DNA of 64,000 nt from Diphasiastrum complanatum (taxonomy: Eukaryota > Streptophyta > Lycopodiopsida > Lycopodiales > Lycopodiaceae), in contig MU831978.1 in NCBI GenBank assembly GCA_029204225.1, forward strand, positions 29,374 to 93,373, written 5' to 3'. Position numbers and translations under genes: made by a program. This document shows, in pieces, positions 10,811 through 21,734 of this stretch. The notes under the pieces are model-generated. The model saw nothing but the letters and a program-made list of their open reading frames with translations, was not told the DNA's origin and did no database searches. Position 1 is the first letter of the stretch. Every line of letters starts with the position of its first letter.

Positions 10811-13430
10811 CTCCCTCCCCCTTAAGAACCGTCTTGGTCCTCTAAGACAGAGTCTGGAAAAATCTTGCGAAGGACGCTGCCTCTTTCCCAAGTGGCATTC
10901 TCAACAGGCTGATCATTCCACTTGACCAAATATTCTCGATATAGAGTATGACGAGTCTGTGTCTCTCTACTGTCAAGAATCTCCTTTGGTTCAGGTGGAA
11001 GTTGTTGAGGATCCAATGAGAGAACTAGAACATTGTCCCCTACCAGATTTTCTAATCTGGTTAAGGCTTTTCGTAACTAACTTACATGAAAGACTGGAAA
11101 AACCTTACTATTGTGTGGGAGTTCTAGTTAATAGGTGACCTCGCCTAGTCTCCTACTAATGGTAAAGGGACCACAATACCTAGGAGACAACTTAGCACAC
11201 ACTCCTGATTTGAGGGTTTTAAAGTCAACTGGGACTCTCCAGTAGACTTTCTCACCGGCGGAGAACTGCACATCCCGTCTGTGTGGATCTGCATAATGCC
11301 TGGCTTGATCCTGGGACTGCCTAATGCTACGCTTAGCATGTTCTATCATCTGGTTTAGGTCCTCTAAAAAGTTTCTGGCTGCTTCAACTTTTTCTTGTTT
11401 AAACCCTACAACTGTGGGTGAGCGTGGCTGAAACCGTACATCAACATAAATGGGTTGTATCCCGTAGCTGAATGTTTGGTACTGTTGTAAGCAAACTCTA
11501 ATATCAAGAGATACTCCTCCCAATTAGTCTGCTTCTTGCTGACGTATGCACGAAGCATATCCTCCAGCACTTGATTTACCCTCTTTGTTTGACAGTCTGT
11601 TTGTGGATGGCCGGTGGTACTCATATTAAGTTTAGTATGGAGATGATGGAATACTGCCCTCCAAAAATTTCCATTAAACTTATTGTCCCGGTCGCTGACT
11701 ATGCCGGAAGCTAGACCGTACAATTTAAATAGCCCGTCTGCAAACAACCTCGCTAACTCTAAAGCTCTAATGGTTGTTTTGGTCGGAATAAAATGAGCCA
11801 TTTTGGTCAGACGGTCAACTGTGACCCATATAGCGTCATTACCCTTTTGGGTTTTAGGCAGGCCTATTATAAAATCCATGGAGATACTCTCCCATTTACC
11901 AGCTGGTATTTCTAAGGGCTGCAACAACCCCCCTGCCTTTAATCGCTCTGCTTTATTTACTTGAAATTTCTGGCAACTGGTTACATACTGTTGGACGTCC
12001 TTTTTCATACTGGGCCAGAAAAATTGCCTACGAAGAAGCTCATAGGTCTTATGTATGCCTGGGTGTCCCGCACTAGGATTGTCATGACATTCATATAGGC
12101 CCTGCTGCCTATAATCCTCTGAATTGGGGACACATACTCTATCTCTATAGAGCAAGTACTCAGCCTGAATGGAATACTGTTTCCATTTGAATCCTTGAGT
12201 CAAATGACCCTCAACCACCCCCCGAGAACTGGTTCCGGAGTCTGTAACTGTCTGCTCTGGACTGAGTTCCAGATAGTAGAGAAGAATGCATCATGCTGGC
12301 ACTTCCCTCTCAAGGACTCGAGTAACTCATTACGAATCTGAGTAAAACTCAGCTCGTTTATCATAGGCATTCTGCTAAGGGCATCTGCTACTGTATTGAA
12401 TTTCCCCCATCTATATCTGATAGACATATCAAACTCTTGCATCAACTCTGCCCAACGAGCTTTCCGACCTCTAAGCTCAAGTTGATTGCAAAGGTATCTG
12501 AGACTTTCATGGTCTGTCAGGACCTCAAAGTTGGCACCATACAAATAATGCCTCCAAGTCTTAAGGGTATGGACTATAGATAAGAGTTCCTTTTCATAGG
12601 CACTGTACCTAGTCTGAACTGGCTCGAGTTTTTTACTCTTGAACGCAACTGGTCGTCCACCCTGAGTTAGCACAACACCGACTGCAAAGTCGCTAGCATC
12701 TGTTTTGACCACAAATGGCTGATTGGGGTCGACGACCTTTAAAACTGGTGTTGTAGCTAAGGCTGTTTTGAGAGCATCAAAGCTCTCCTGTTGTGCGGAC
12801 TCCCAAATGAACTCCTTTCCCTTCCCCTTAAGAAGATTTGTCATGGGAACTACTATCTGAGCATATTCCTTGACAAATCATCTGTAATATCCCCCCAAAC
12901 CAAGAAAGATCTGAAGTTCCAAAATATTCTGAGGTCTCAGCCAACTGAGTATGGCTTTAACCTTATTTGGGTCCATCTTAATCCCATCTGACGAGATCAT
13001 GTGACCCAAATATGCTACTTCTTCAACGAAGAATTCACACTTGGATTGTTTAGCATAAAGCTTATGCTTTCTAAGCAGTCGAAACACCTTTTTGAGGTGT
13101 TTTAGATGCTCCTTCCTCGTTTTGCTGTAGACGAGGATGTCATCTAAAAATACGACTACAAACTTACCCAAGTATGGTCTGAGGACACTGTTCATCAAGG
13201 TCATAAAGGTAGCTGGAGCATTTGTGAGCCCAAATGGCATCACCTTAAACTCATAATGACCGTGACGAGTCCTAAAAGCTGTTTTCGAGACATCTTCCGA
13301 TTTTATACGGACTTGATGATATCCCATCTGAGGTCTATTTTACTGAAAAACTTAGCCCCATTGAGTTGATCAAACAACTCGTCTGCCCGAGGCATAGGAT
13401 ATTTATTTCAATCACCTATTTTAACAGCTT
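10811..13430 (-). mobile_element. Ty3/gypsy chromovirus polyprotein, 3' half (RT, RNase H, integrase, chromodomain)
   Basis: Read from 13430 down. [22 protein letters not shown], then [12 protein letters not shown] and [13 protein letters not shown] (catalytic DD). RNase H: DPNQPFVVKTDASDFAVG. Integrase: HHCC finger (CHDNPSAGHPGIHKTY, with the final CX2C decayed to CQKF), core aspartates in SMDFIIGLP and IVSDRDNKF, glutamate in NQVLEDMLR. The last segment is a chromodomain, YREYLVKWNDQPVENATWE, ending in LEDQDGS at 10822. Damage includes a 1-nt loss before GYHQ, a TGA at 12878 in YYR-FVKEY, a slip in a G run near 12218, and a 1-nt loss in MYGFQPRSP. Gag, protease and the 5' LTR are missing. 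The chromodomain places it among chromoviruses, whose chromodomain is thought to direct integration to marked chromatin. Confidence 0.88.
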
Positions 13431-13681
13431 TTGGAAAACTTGCAATAACTTTTGCTACTCTTACCCAATGGCTTGCAAATTGGTGCAAATGACAACTAAA
13501 ACTCTAAAAGGTTATGTAAATAGACCCTAAACTGAAAATGAAATAATACTCCAGAGATTGACACAAATAAGTTTGAAAATTTCAAATCTAAAAACTAGCA
13601 AAAAGAAAGCTCAAAAAGTAATGAAATCTTCAAATGAGATGAGAATCATGTTGAACAACATAATTAATGAATCTTTAAGAG
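13431..13681. other. No gene seen; AT-rich junction
   Basis: Lies between the broken chromovirus and the next gypsy tail. No coding similarity. Confidence 0.4.
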
Positions 13682-15010
13682 CTCAATTAAAGCCAAGCAA
13701 CCAAAAAAAATAGAGGCAACCTATGTTGAAAAGAACAAAAGATAAGCAAATAACCATTAGTTGCCACAAAGCTCATAACAAAAGGAAGCTCAAACGGAGA
13801 TGGATTCCATTAAAAAGGGTGTGAAGTACATGGATTCATGTGATGGGACCTTAGTTGCCTGTTTCGTTCTGGAACACATTCTAGAAAACGTTCCGTTCCA
13901 GAACTTAGCCAAAAAAAAATTTGAAAAATTACGTAGTTTTTAACAAAGCAATGGAGAATAAGGAACGGAATCAAGATATATAGCGTGGCTCAGACAACGA
14001 TTCTAGCTCGGATATATATAACATGGTTTTTAACAAAGCCATCGAGATTAAGGAATGGAATCAAGATATATAGCGTGGCTCAAACAGCGATTCTAGCTCG
14101 GATATATGTAACGTGGCAGATAGCGATTCTAGGATAAACGTGAGCAACGGTTAGAGAAGATATCAGAGACGAACAGAGATGGAGGACGTGACAGTAACCG
14201 ATATGGTGGTGGTGGTCCAAGGGAAACTATGAGACCGGGCTGGTCCTGATGATGCCCCAATTGCTGGCTGTGGTGGTCGCTCATCAAATAGCTGTAATTT
14301 TTAACAAAAAAATCGAGATTACCATGACAAAGGAATCTGCTTGAACTGTATGTTTTCCAACGTTTCTGATCTTTAGCGTCCCTCAATGCATTATAAAGCA
14401 TCCCTCAATATATTATCAAGAAGGAAGATCACAGCCAACAGTTTGATACCTAGTTTTTTTTTTTTAAACGTTCCGACCCAATGCGTTCCGGAACGTACAA
14501 TACGTTCCGGCCCAAAAGGTTCGGAACGGGTTTTTAAGGATGGGACACATGAGATGGATTCATGTGATGGGACACATGAGACCTAGCAAAATCAAATCCA
14601 CAGGCTCACATTTACAAAGAGAGAGAGGCGGTGGAGCTCCAAGTTCACTCAAATGCAAATGAGCCAAAGATCCCCATCCTTGCCTACTTATAAACAAGGC
14701 CAATGTCTTAACTAAACATAACTCGGGGTCTAAGGAGAGAACCGCCCTCATTCTTAAGGCCAATAACTCCTTTTGAGCCCAACAAAGCTTACAATGGATA
14801 TTATTATTTTTCTTCAAGCACCTATGTATTAACAATACATGACACCACCACCTAATCCTGACCTTTGATCTCTTCAACCTCACAACAAGCAAGTCTTCCC
14901 AAGCGCTCCCTTCAACATTTGGCTCTCCACAAACCTCCAACATTCCATCTTCAGATGCATTCCACTCCATCCAAGAAGAAAGGCTTCCACTAACCCGCAT
15001 CTTACACCAC
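13682..15010 (-). mobile_element. Gypsy polyprotein end and downstream region, copy 2
   Basis: Sequence homologous to 1592-2150, followed upstream (14850-15000, minus) by a fading polyprotein end (SAWEDLLVV). It is interrupted at 13850-14538 by a hAT-like insertion. Right of the insertion a 27-bp segment (ATGGATTCATGTGATGGGAC plus a short tail) is duplicated in tandem. No intact open frame. Confidence 0.55.
13842..14546 (+). mobile_element. Non-autonomous hAT-like element with 8-bp target duplication
   Basis: The element body is 13850-14538 (689 bp), flanked by a perfect 8-bp direct repeat GATGGGAC at 13842-13849 and 14539-14546. The uninterrupted homologue at 1592-2130 runs straight through this point, which supports insertion. 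The ends are imperfect inverted repeats (left CTTAGTTGCCTGTTTCGTTC; the right end read inward is CTTAAAAACCCGTTCCGAAC; 12 of 20 match), with more GTTCC/GGAAC motifs just inside. A 90-bp tandem duplication (13936-14025 and 14026-14115) lies inside. There is no transposase, so it is a MITE-like passenger. Confidence 0.72.
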
Positions 15011-15889
15011 CTTGTTACAAGACACTTCTCCCATCACCAAACATGCCAACCCCAAGAAAATTCATCTCTATAGCATCCCTCACTAACAACAATCAGAATG
15101 ATTCTTGAAGGATTACTTGGAGCCACACTTGCAAAGGGGCGACAAACTCCGGTCTAAGACAATCCTTTCCATGAGACCAATTCCTTATTGTCCTTTCTAA
15201 AAGTTCCTTGTTTTTGTTCTATTACTTACGTTGCTGATATTCAGATATTTTTTGGTCTCTTTTCTCTATGCTTCTTCTACTCAGAATCTACTGCAAAACA
15301 AAAGGAGATTATCAGAAATCTTCACCAGTGTTTTTCATTATATTTTGACATTTTTTTCACAAAAATAGAGACAAAAAGTTTTTCGTCTTGGTCACTTCTG
15401 GTTATATATAAGGGTACAGATGGTGGACAAACCAACCCAACCAATCCTAGCGAACGGATCTAGACCCCAAGCTATGGATCAATCTCAAAGAGGAATGAGG
15501 CATCATACCAGCATCATACAGCTACTAGTCTCACAATCAAGGTTAGACTAGTGAGAGCCCAATAGGTATACTTATACCCATCCAAGGCCATGCACCACTA
15601 GTAGTGCACTGTGACACCTCCCTGGACACCTCTGCAACCTATCTGGGCCACGTCATCCAGTTCCCCAATGACTCACTGATAGACCCATACAAACCCACCA
15701 TCATGAGTTTAGGCCTACAACCATTAATTATGACCTTATGCACATAAGGGCCCCAAAGCCCTTATAGTCACAATTAACTTACAGGTGGTTGGTCTACGGA
15801 TCCCTAGCCTGGACACGCTACCCAAGACCAATCGTGGGCATGACATTTTCTGTGGTCATTGGTATTGATTCTCGAAGAGATCATTGGTT
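15011..15889. other. No gene seen; unclassified repeat-like DNA
   Basis: Pyrimidine-rich near 15190-15400. A small hairpin (ATAAGGGC...GCCCTTAT) lies near 15740. No coding similarity. Confidence 0.4.
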
Positions 15890-16225
15890 CATTTTAGGGA
15901 AGTCGATCTGCTCGGAGCCTCTCAAGGGCTTATTGTGCCACTTTTGAGCACCATATTGGATGTACAACTTTAGTAAAATGAGATTAAGCACCATGTAGCA
16001 GAATTAGAGGCAGGTTTCATTGAAGGAAAAAGTGCCTTTGGAGTTAACTTACTAGCAAAAGATTGCACAAAGAGATTATGTATTGACTATAAAGCCAAGT
16101 ACAAAGCCACCAACCAAAACCAGTGCCCACTTCCACGTATAGATTACCTCTTTGACCAACTAGGTAAGGCTTGTTGCTTTCCCAAAATTGACCCTTGCTT
16201 TGGTTATCATCATACCTGCCTGGAT
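15890..16225 (+). pseudogene. Gypsy reverse transcriptase N-terminal fragment
   Basis: On the plus strand: HVAELEAGFIEGKSAFGVNL, then KRLCIDYKAKYKATNQNQCP and LPRIDYLFDQLGKACCFPKI. This matches the fingers and first palm segment of gypsy RT. It stops within a decayed GYHQ-like motif at 16216, right where the LTR at 16226 begins, so that element inserted into or truncated an older RT. Confidence 0.72.
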
Positions 16226-16588
16226 TGTTACGAGCCTGTAACCAATGTCACGAACCCTAGGGAACTCAGCGGGTCAGATACCACAGTTAGGGGCGTGTCC
16301 AACAGCGTACATGTCCAACAGGGCAAGACAGTGTGAGTAGTGTGCCCCGGCACGGTCCATAGCCATGGCGGGCCTAACATAGCATAGGGACCCTGTCAAC
16401 AAGATAGGGCCCCACGTTGGGTCCCGACGTGCAGTCGGCCACGTCAGTTCCACGTGGTTGACACTTGGCAGTATGCATGCTACCAACCCTCACATTGGGC
16501 TAGGAGGGGCTTACTCCATATCAGGGAGTAGGCAAGGTTGGGTGGATCAGTTAGTGTTTGCCCTACTGTGGTGTTTAGAGTTTTAACA
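16226..16588 (+). repeat. 5' LTR of a gypsy element, 363 bp
   Basis: TG...CA ends (TGTTACGAGCCTG to GTTTTAACA), followed by a tRNA-Met primer site. It is homologous to the LTR at 10453-10810 but in the opposite orientation, so two members of one family lie here as partial copies. Confidence 0.85.
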
Positions 16589-16589
16589 C

Positions 16590-16602
16590 TGGTATCAGAG
16601 CC
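16590..16602 (+). other. Primer-binding site (initiator-Met tRNA)
   Basis: TGGTATCAGAGCC, one base after the LTR end, complementary to the 3' end of plant initiator-Met tRNA. It fixes the LTR boundary. Confidence 0.85.
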
Positions 16603-17194
16603 TCATTCTAGAGAGAGAATAGGCGTTCTAGAGAGAGAAAGTGAAGAAATCTTCAATTTTTGCTTGTTTTGGTGGGGGAAAAGGTGGAGAACCTCTAGGA
16701 GAATCAGCACTTCAGTTGATCATAACTTCTCCTACAGGTGTCAGATCATTCTGAGATTTTGGCAATACGTGGACAGCATTAGGGCACCCTCAGCTAGCTT
16801 GATTTCACCTGATTTGGAGCTGTGGCTGCGGAGATATCGCAAAAAATTAGTTTTTAAACATTTTTCAGGGCTGTTGCAGTTGAAGGCACATAACTTTTTG
16901 GGTTTTTGTCCGTTTGACCTGAAATTTGGAACGAAGAATCCTCAGATTAGGATGACTTACTTCAGCTATAGCTCCTGCTCACTTCAAAATCGGACATCAA
17001 GCTATTCATCGCCAGTTTTTCCACTCTTTTTGGTTAAAAATTGAGTTTTTTTTCAGTAATAACCAGCTTACAGCCTAATCGCCAGAGTTTTTCGGCCAAT
17101 CTGAAGCTAAATCTTCCAGACTACCTTCAATCAGTTCCTCCTTGCAATGGATCCTACATGCAGTGTGGGGAGCCAGTTTTGTCAGCCATAAGCC

Positions 17195-18297
17195 TTGGTT
17201 TTCAATAGAGGGAAAGAACCTATGGAAGTGGAACAGGAGCAATTCGCCAAAGAACTGGACGATTTGGTTACCAAGGAGCAGCATCTCCACTTGGTAACAG
17301 AGGTGGATGAATTGAAATTGGCTTTAGCCAATTTCAAATCCAATGTGAAAAACTCGTTCGCCGAGCTCAAAGATTTAATCTCGAGCTTCGCGAAAGGAAG
17401 TCTCCCTTCCACTTCTCAACCATCCCCTTCACCACTTCCATCAGTATCGGGTGAGCCTATACGGTGTCATCCCAGTGTCTGTAAAGACTTAAAACCTCCT
17501 ACTTTTATTGGGAAGAGAAAGATAGAAATGCAGACATTTTACATACCTTCCTCAGCAAATAGAAGAACATACATGCTCTTAAACAGACCCCTGACCATTT
17601 GCAAGCAATTGAGGCCAGTCTTTCCTTAGGACCCATGGCCTATAAGTGGTGGTTAAACCTAGACCGAGCAGACCCCCTGGTCATGGAAGGCTTTTGAAGA
17701 GGCCTTCCTACGAGAGTTTCTACCTGAAAATGAACTTGATAGAGCCTAGGAAGCCTGGGAGAGAACAAAAATGGACAAATCCTTAAAACAGTATCTCTCG
17801 CAGCATCGAGAGGCCATATTAAAGATAAAAAATATGGATGACTATCAGAAAGTCAGAGGGTTTATCCGTGGGCTTCGAGATGAATACAAAGTAGAGGTCC
17901 AGAGAAACTCGCCTACTACCTTAGAGCAACAAGCTCTTAGATATGCTCAATCTATGATGATTCAGTGGGTAGGAAGAAGGCGAAACAACAACCCTTTTCT
18001 GAGCAGCCTACTCAGAAAGATTTTCAATTTAAAAAGAAATTTTTAAAAAGAAAGAAAGAAGAAAAAGTTAAGAATGAAGCTCCTCAGAAACGTCCATCAC
18101 TCATACAGCCCTTAAAACCAGAAGATTTTGAGAAAGCCAAACAAGAACGTTTATGCTTTTTGTGTATGGGCAAGGGTCACACAGTCAAACAGTGTCCCAA
18201 GGGGCCATTCATTAAAAAAGATAAAAAAGATAAAAAACAAGTTCATCTTGTTCAGACTGTAAGCTTCCCAAGTGACTCGGCAGCTTTCGAGATATAA
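17195..18297 (+). pseudogene. Gypsy gag with CCHC zinc knuckle
   Basis: A coiled-coil-like head (EQEQFAKELDDLVTKEQHLH) is followed by KDLKPPTFIGKRKIEMQTF, a broken middle (17630-17770), then SLKQYLSQHREAILKIKNMD of the capsid-like region. It ends with a basic stretch and a perfect knuckle, CFLCMGKGHTVKQC. Frame changes near 17630 and 17980 and a stop at 18295 break it. It lies 0.6 kb behind the LTR and primer site, as expected. Protease and pol are absent, so the element is truncated after gag. Confidence 0.78.
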
Positions 18298-18839
18298 GTG
18301 TTTCATGAAGATCATGAACACTATTGCCAATTAGCTTCTGCAATGCTAGCGAGACCCTTCACCGTTGACCAACCTCACCACATAGTATTTCCTTTGCAAT
18401 TCCTTTGCAAGGCAATGCCAAAAAAGGTCCTTTAGTAGCCAAAAGATATTGTCGATGTCTATAGAAACACAAATTTGGCATGACATCCACATAGCTTCCA
18501 CAACTAATATCTCCATGCTATTAGAAGCAAGGCAATGACTATTGTGAATAATACAAGAAAAGGATTAGATGTTCTCATAAGAAATCACTATGAAGTATTG
18601 GCTATAATGCAAAAATCACTAAGTAGGTGAAAGGTAGGGTCATCATCATACTTGCAGATGTGCACTAAAATATTATGTCAAGTTGGTATTTCACACTATT
18701 AGCCATTTTTGCTTTTTCCGTTTTTCAAATATGTGTATGGCATATGTTTGTAACAAAGGATTAATCATGAAATTTGAATCCCTCAACTTATGTTGCTATT
18801 TCCAACAATGAGGGAACGAATGCAGACAAATTTTGCATA

Positions 18840-19360
18840 TTTCATGGTATGATGCGGAAACAAGCCCGTATATGATTCAGTCAATTGAACCGTGCTACTG
18901 TCAACACATGGGACCTGTTGAGAGACGCCTTTTCTCAATTAGTTTCGCAAGATTAGTTACTCTACCAGAGTGCTTGCACGATTGAATTCGGTGTAGAAGA
19001 AGGAAAAGGAGTCCTTGAGAAGATACACCCGTAAGGTAAAAAACTTAATTGGAAAATTGGTGGGTATATATCATGTTGCAAGGCAATTAGAATGCTACCT
19101 TGTAGGGTTGCTGTCAAAGATTGACAAGCCTTCAAAAGAATCTCTTGTGAAGACTAATAAGGTTTGGAAGAAGAACATTGTTGACTTGTTGAAACAAATG
19201 TAAGATTCAAAAGTCCAGATATCCGAAGTATCGGACAAGAGACAAAAGACACCATCTTTCAATCCGAATGTCTAGTGCATCGAGTGCGGATCCCCAGCTC
19301 ATACTAGCAATGAATGTAAGGTTAAGCACGTTTCATATGTTAGTAAGATATATTGAAGGA
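18840..19360 (+). pseudogene. Second, unrelated gag fragment with zinc knuckle
   Basis: Segments WDLLRDAFSQLVSQD, then LRRYTRKVKNLIGKLVGIYH and, after stops, CIECGSPAHTSNEC, a CX2CX4HX4C knuckle. Spacing and order fit an LTR-retrotransposon gag of a different family from 17195-18297. Heavily decayed. The stretch 18298-18840 before it has no recognisable content. Confidence 0.55.
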
Positions 19361-19753
19361 GAAACCTGCATTTTTTCATGCATAAGGGTTGCATCATCTT
19401 GGATCCTAGTTTGTAGGGGCCAAAATAGAAAATTTTGACAATTTTCATTTTTCTACACTGTATCAAGCATTGTTTGGATCATTGATCCTATGAATGGATG
19501 GAACTTATAAAATGTAAAATCTAACATTCTGAGGCTAATTAACATGTGTGAACTAAAATTTTTCCATCCACTTTTGCTTTTGATAGTTGAGAGTGTTTTT
19601 TGAAAACCTACTAGAAATTGTCAATTTTGGCCATTATTCAAGTTCATAGTCTATTTGTACTTGATTTCTTTGAGATCTTGAGACACCATTTAATTGGGTT
19701 AAACCTCTGAAAATACTCTTATAGTGTGCCAAAACTAATAAAATATGGCTTAA
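19361..19753. other. No gene seen
   Basis: AT-rich. It could be the leader of the copia gag that follows, but no primer-binding site or LTR end was found. Confidence 0.35.
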
Positions 19754-20233
19754 ATGGGATCTTATCTATTGGAAGAAAGTGAGAGACTCACTTCTACCAA
19801 TTATGGTGTATGGAAAGTAAGGATGGAATCCATCCTTGTACTTCAAGATTTGATAGATATAGTGAATGGGAGTGAGGAGGAGCCTACAAATCTTCAAGAA
19901 ATTCCAAAGTTCAAGAAGAGAACACGTGTTGCTCTTCATTGTTTGATGCTTAATGTCTCTAATAATGTTCTAAGAGAGATTAGCTCATGTATTAGTGCAC
20001 AAGATGCATGGAAAGCTTTACAATCCATTTATGAGTCTAAGAACACCTCAAGAGTTCTTAACCTTAGGAATATGATCTTCCAAAGCTTTCAAAGAAAGGA
20101 TGAAAGTGCCTCATCCTATGTGTCTAGGGTCAAGGATCTCAATAGATACCTTTCTTGCATAGATGACACTATCAAAACTAAAGACGACACGTCACTCAAT
20201 GTTCTTGGAATAAGTGATTTTAATGTGGAATGA
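19754..20233 (+). pseudogene. Copia gag fragment
   Basis: Starts MGSYLLEESERLTSTNYGVW and continues with ALHCLMLNVSN and YESKNTSRVLNLRNMIFQS. It is clearly related to the gag of the intact copia at 30305-29790 (MGSSLLEPSERLTTSNYSIW). It is open for about 156 residues and then breaks before the zinc knuckle. Both LTRs are missing. Confidence 0.8.
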
Positions 20234-21689
20234 CATTTGGATGGAGACTTGAAGTCATTTGTTAGCAACTGTGCAAACACAGTGAAAAATATAAAAAAAG
20301 AAATAAAACTTCGTGGAATTGTAAGCCCACACATGAGTATTTGCCAATAAACTTCTACTATGTTATGTGTTTCGTAAGTCCATGGGTAGAATCTTAAAAT
20401 AATAAAATAACTTAAACTTAGACTTAAGAAACTAAAGTTTAAAAAGATTCTAAGTTATCTTAAGTCCCAAGTTAGAAACTTCTAGAGTTCCAAGTTCTAA
20501 GTTAGAAGTTTTAGAAGCCTTAGAATGGCTAGTTTAGACTAATCCCATACGCTAGTGGATGCTTATGGAAGGCCCTCCTTGCTATAAGAGGAGAGATATT
20601 TCTCATGTACACAACACTTTTGAGATTATGTTATATTGTCATTCTCTAATTTGAAAATGTCTTTCTATTTCACTTGTGTTCCCTTTGGAAAGGTGCATGG
20701 CTTGAGGGAAGGTGCTCGGATAACATCCTCTTGCCTCCTTTTCATCGGTTTTACTTGTGGCATGCTTTTATTTGCTTATCGCTTAGTATTAGCCGCAAGT
20801 AATATTTTCTAATCCCTGTAGGGTGTTAAGTAGGACTTAGTCCTCTTGCTAGTTGGGAAGCCTTAGCAAGATTTTATTTTGTTGATCCTTGCTAGTTGGG
20901 TAAGCCTTAACAAGTTGAGAACATGCTTGTATTGGAAGTTTTTTTTGGTTCTAAATCATGCATTGTCAATATTAAAAGAAGATAATTTGATTTGATAAAT
21001 TTCGATTCTTAGTACTATGGAAGTTGCAAAATGCCCTTATAGAATGATGAATTGATGTTTTTCATATGTAACATTATAAGGCAGTTTGAATTTATACTGT
21101 TGACAACATGTTTGAATTGCAATTTCTTGTGCTGAATTATATATTATTTTTGGAAATCACTTTCCTCAAATCATGGACTTTCGTTTGTTAAAATATATTG
21201 TTACGTAAATTTTCTACTATCAATATAGCTTTTGTGTGCATTTTTTTTTAATCACTTGATAAATAACATCTCACCATATAGTACTTGAGCCAAATTGTAT
21301 ATTTTGTACAAAGTAATGATTTGGATATGTTTAAATCATTATGACATAGGCGATCTTGTCTAGTATGTCTTTGTTAATTTTAATGAACAATTTTTTTTTT
21401 AAAATATTGAATCTTGTATATTATATAAGCATACTAAACTAATCAAGTGCGGGTGATAGCAAACATAAAAACCAATTTTTTCACATGATATTTACATTGT
21501 GTGAGCATTATCTAGAAATAGTGCTATAACAATGTAATCATTGCACAAGATACACTGAAACAAATAAACAAATATACGTTGTCCAAAAAAGTTATTTCAT
21601 AGTGCAAACTTTTTTTTTTTGTCAAATAGTCATGACTATCTAAAGTGTAAAACCAATGTCAAAGTCACAATCAATAGAAGTTATCCAAC
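20234..21689. other. No gene seen; AT-rich, possibly old LTR
   Basis: Around 20820-20900 a GCTAGTTGGG..AAGCCTTA phrase repeats. On the minus strand a copia-like LTR start (TGTTGGATAACTTC) may lie at 21690, but no end was found. Confidence 0.35.
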
Positions 21690-21734
21690 AAGTATTTTCA
21701 TTATGTAAACGTTATTTGCCAACATGGTAAAACG

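Noticed and set aside
14560-15000. 146-residue open frame on minus
   Set aside because: It runs through the decayed end of a gypsy polyprotein and downstream repeat in mixed frames. Only a short chromovirus-like segment is recognisable.
16590-16602. tRNA-like sequence
   Set aside because: TGGTATCAGAGCC is only the primer-binding site complementary to a tRNA end; no tRNA gene structure surrounds it. The same holds at 31049 and 48260.
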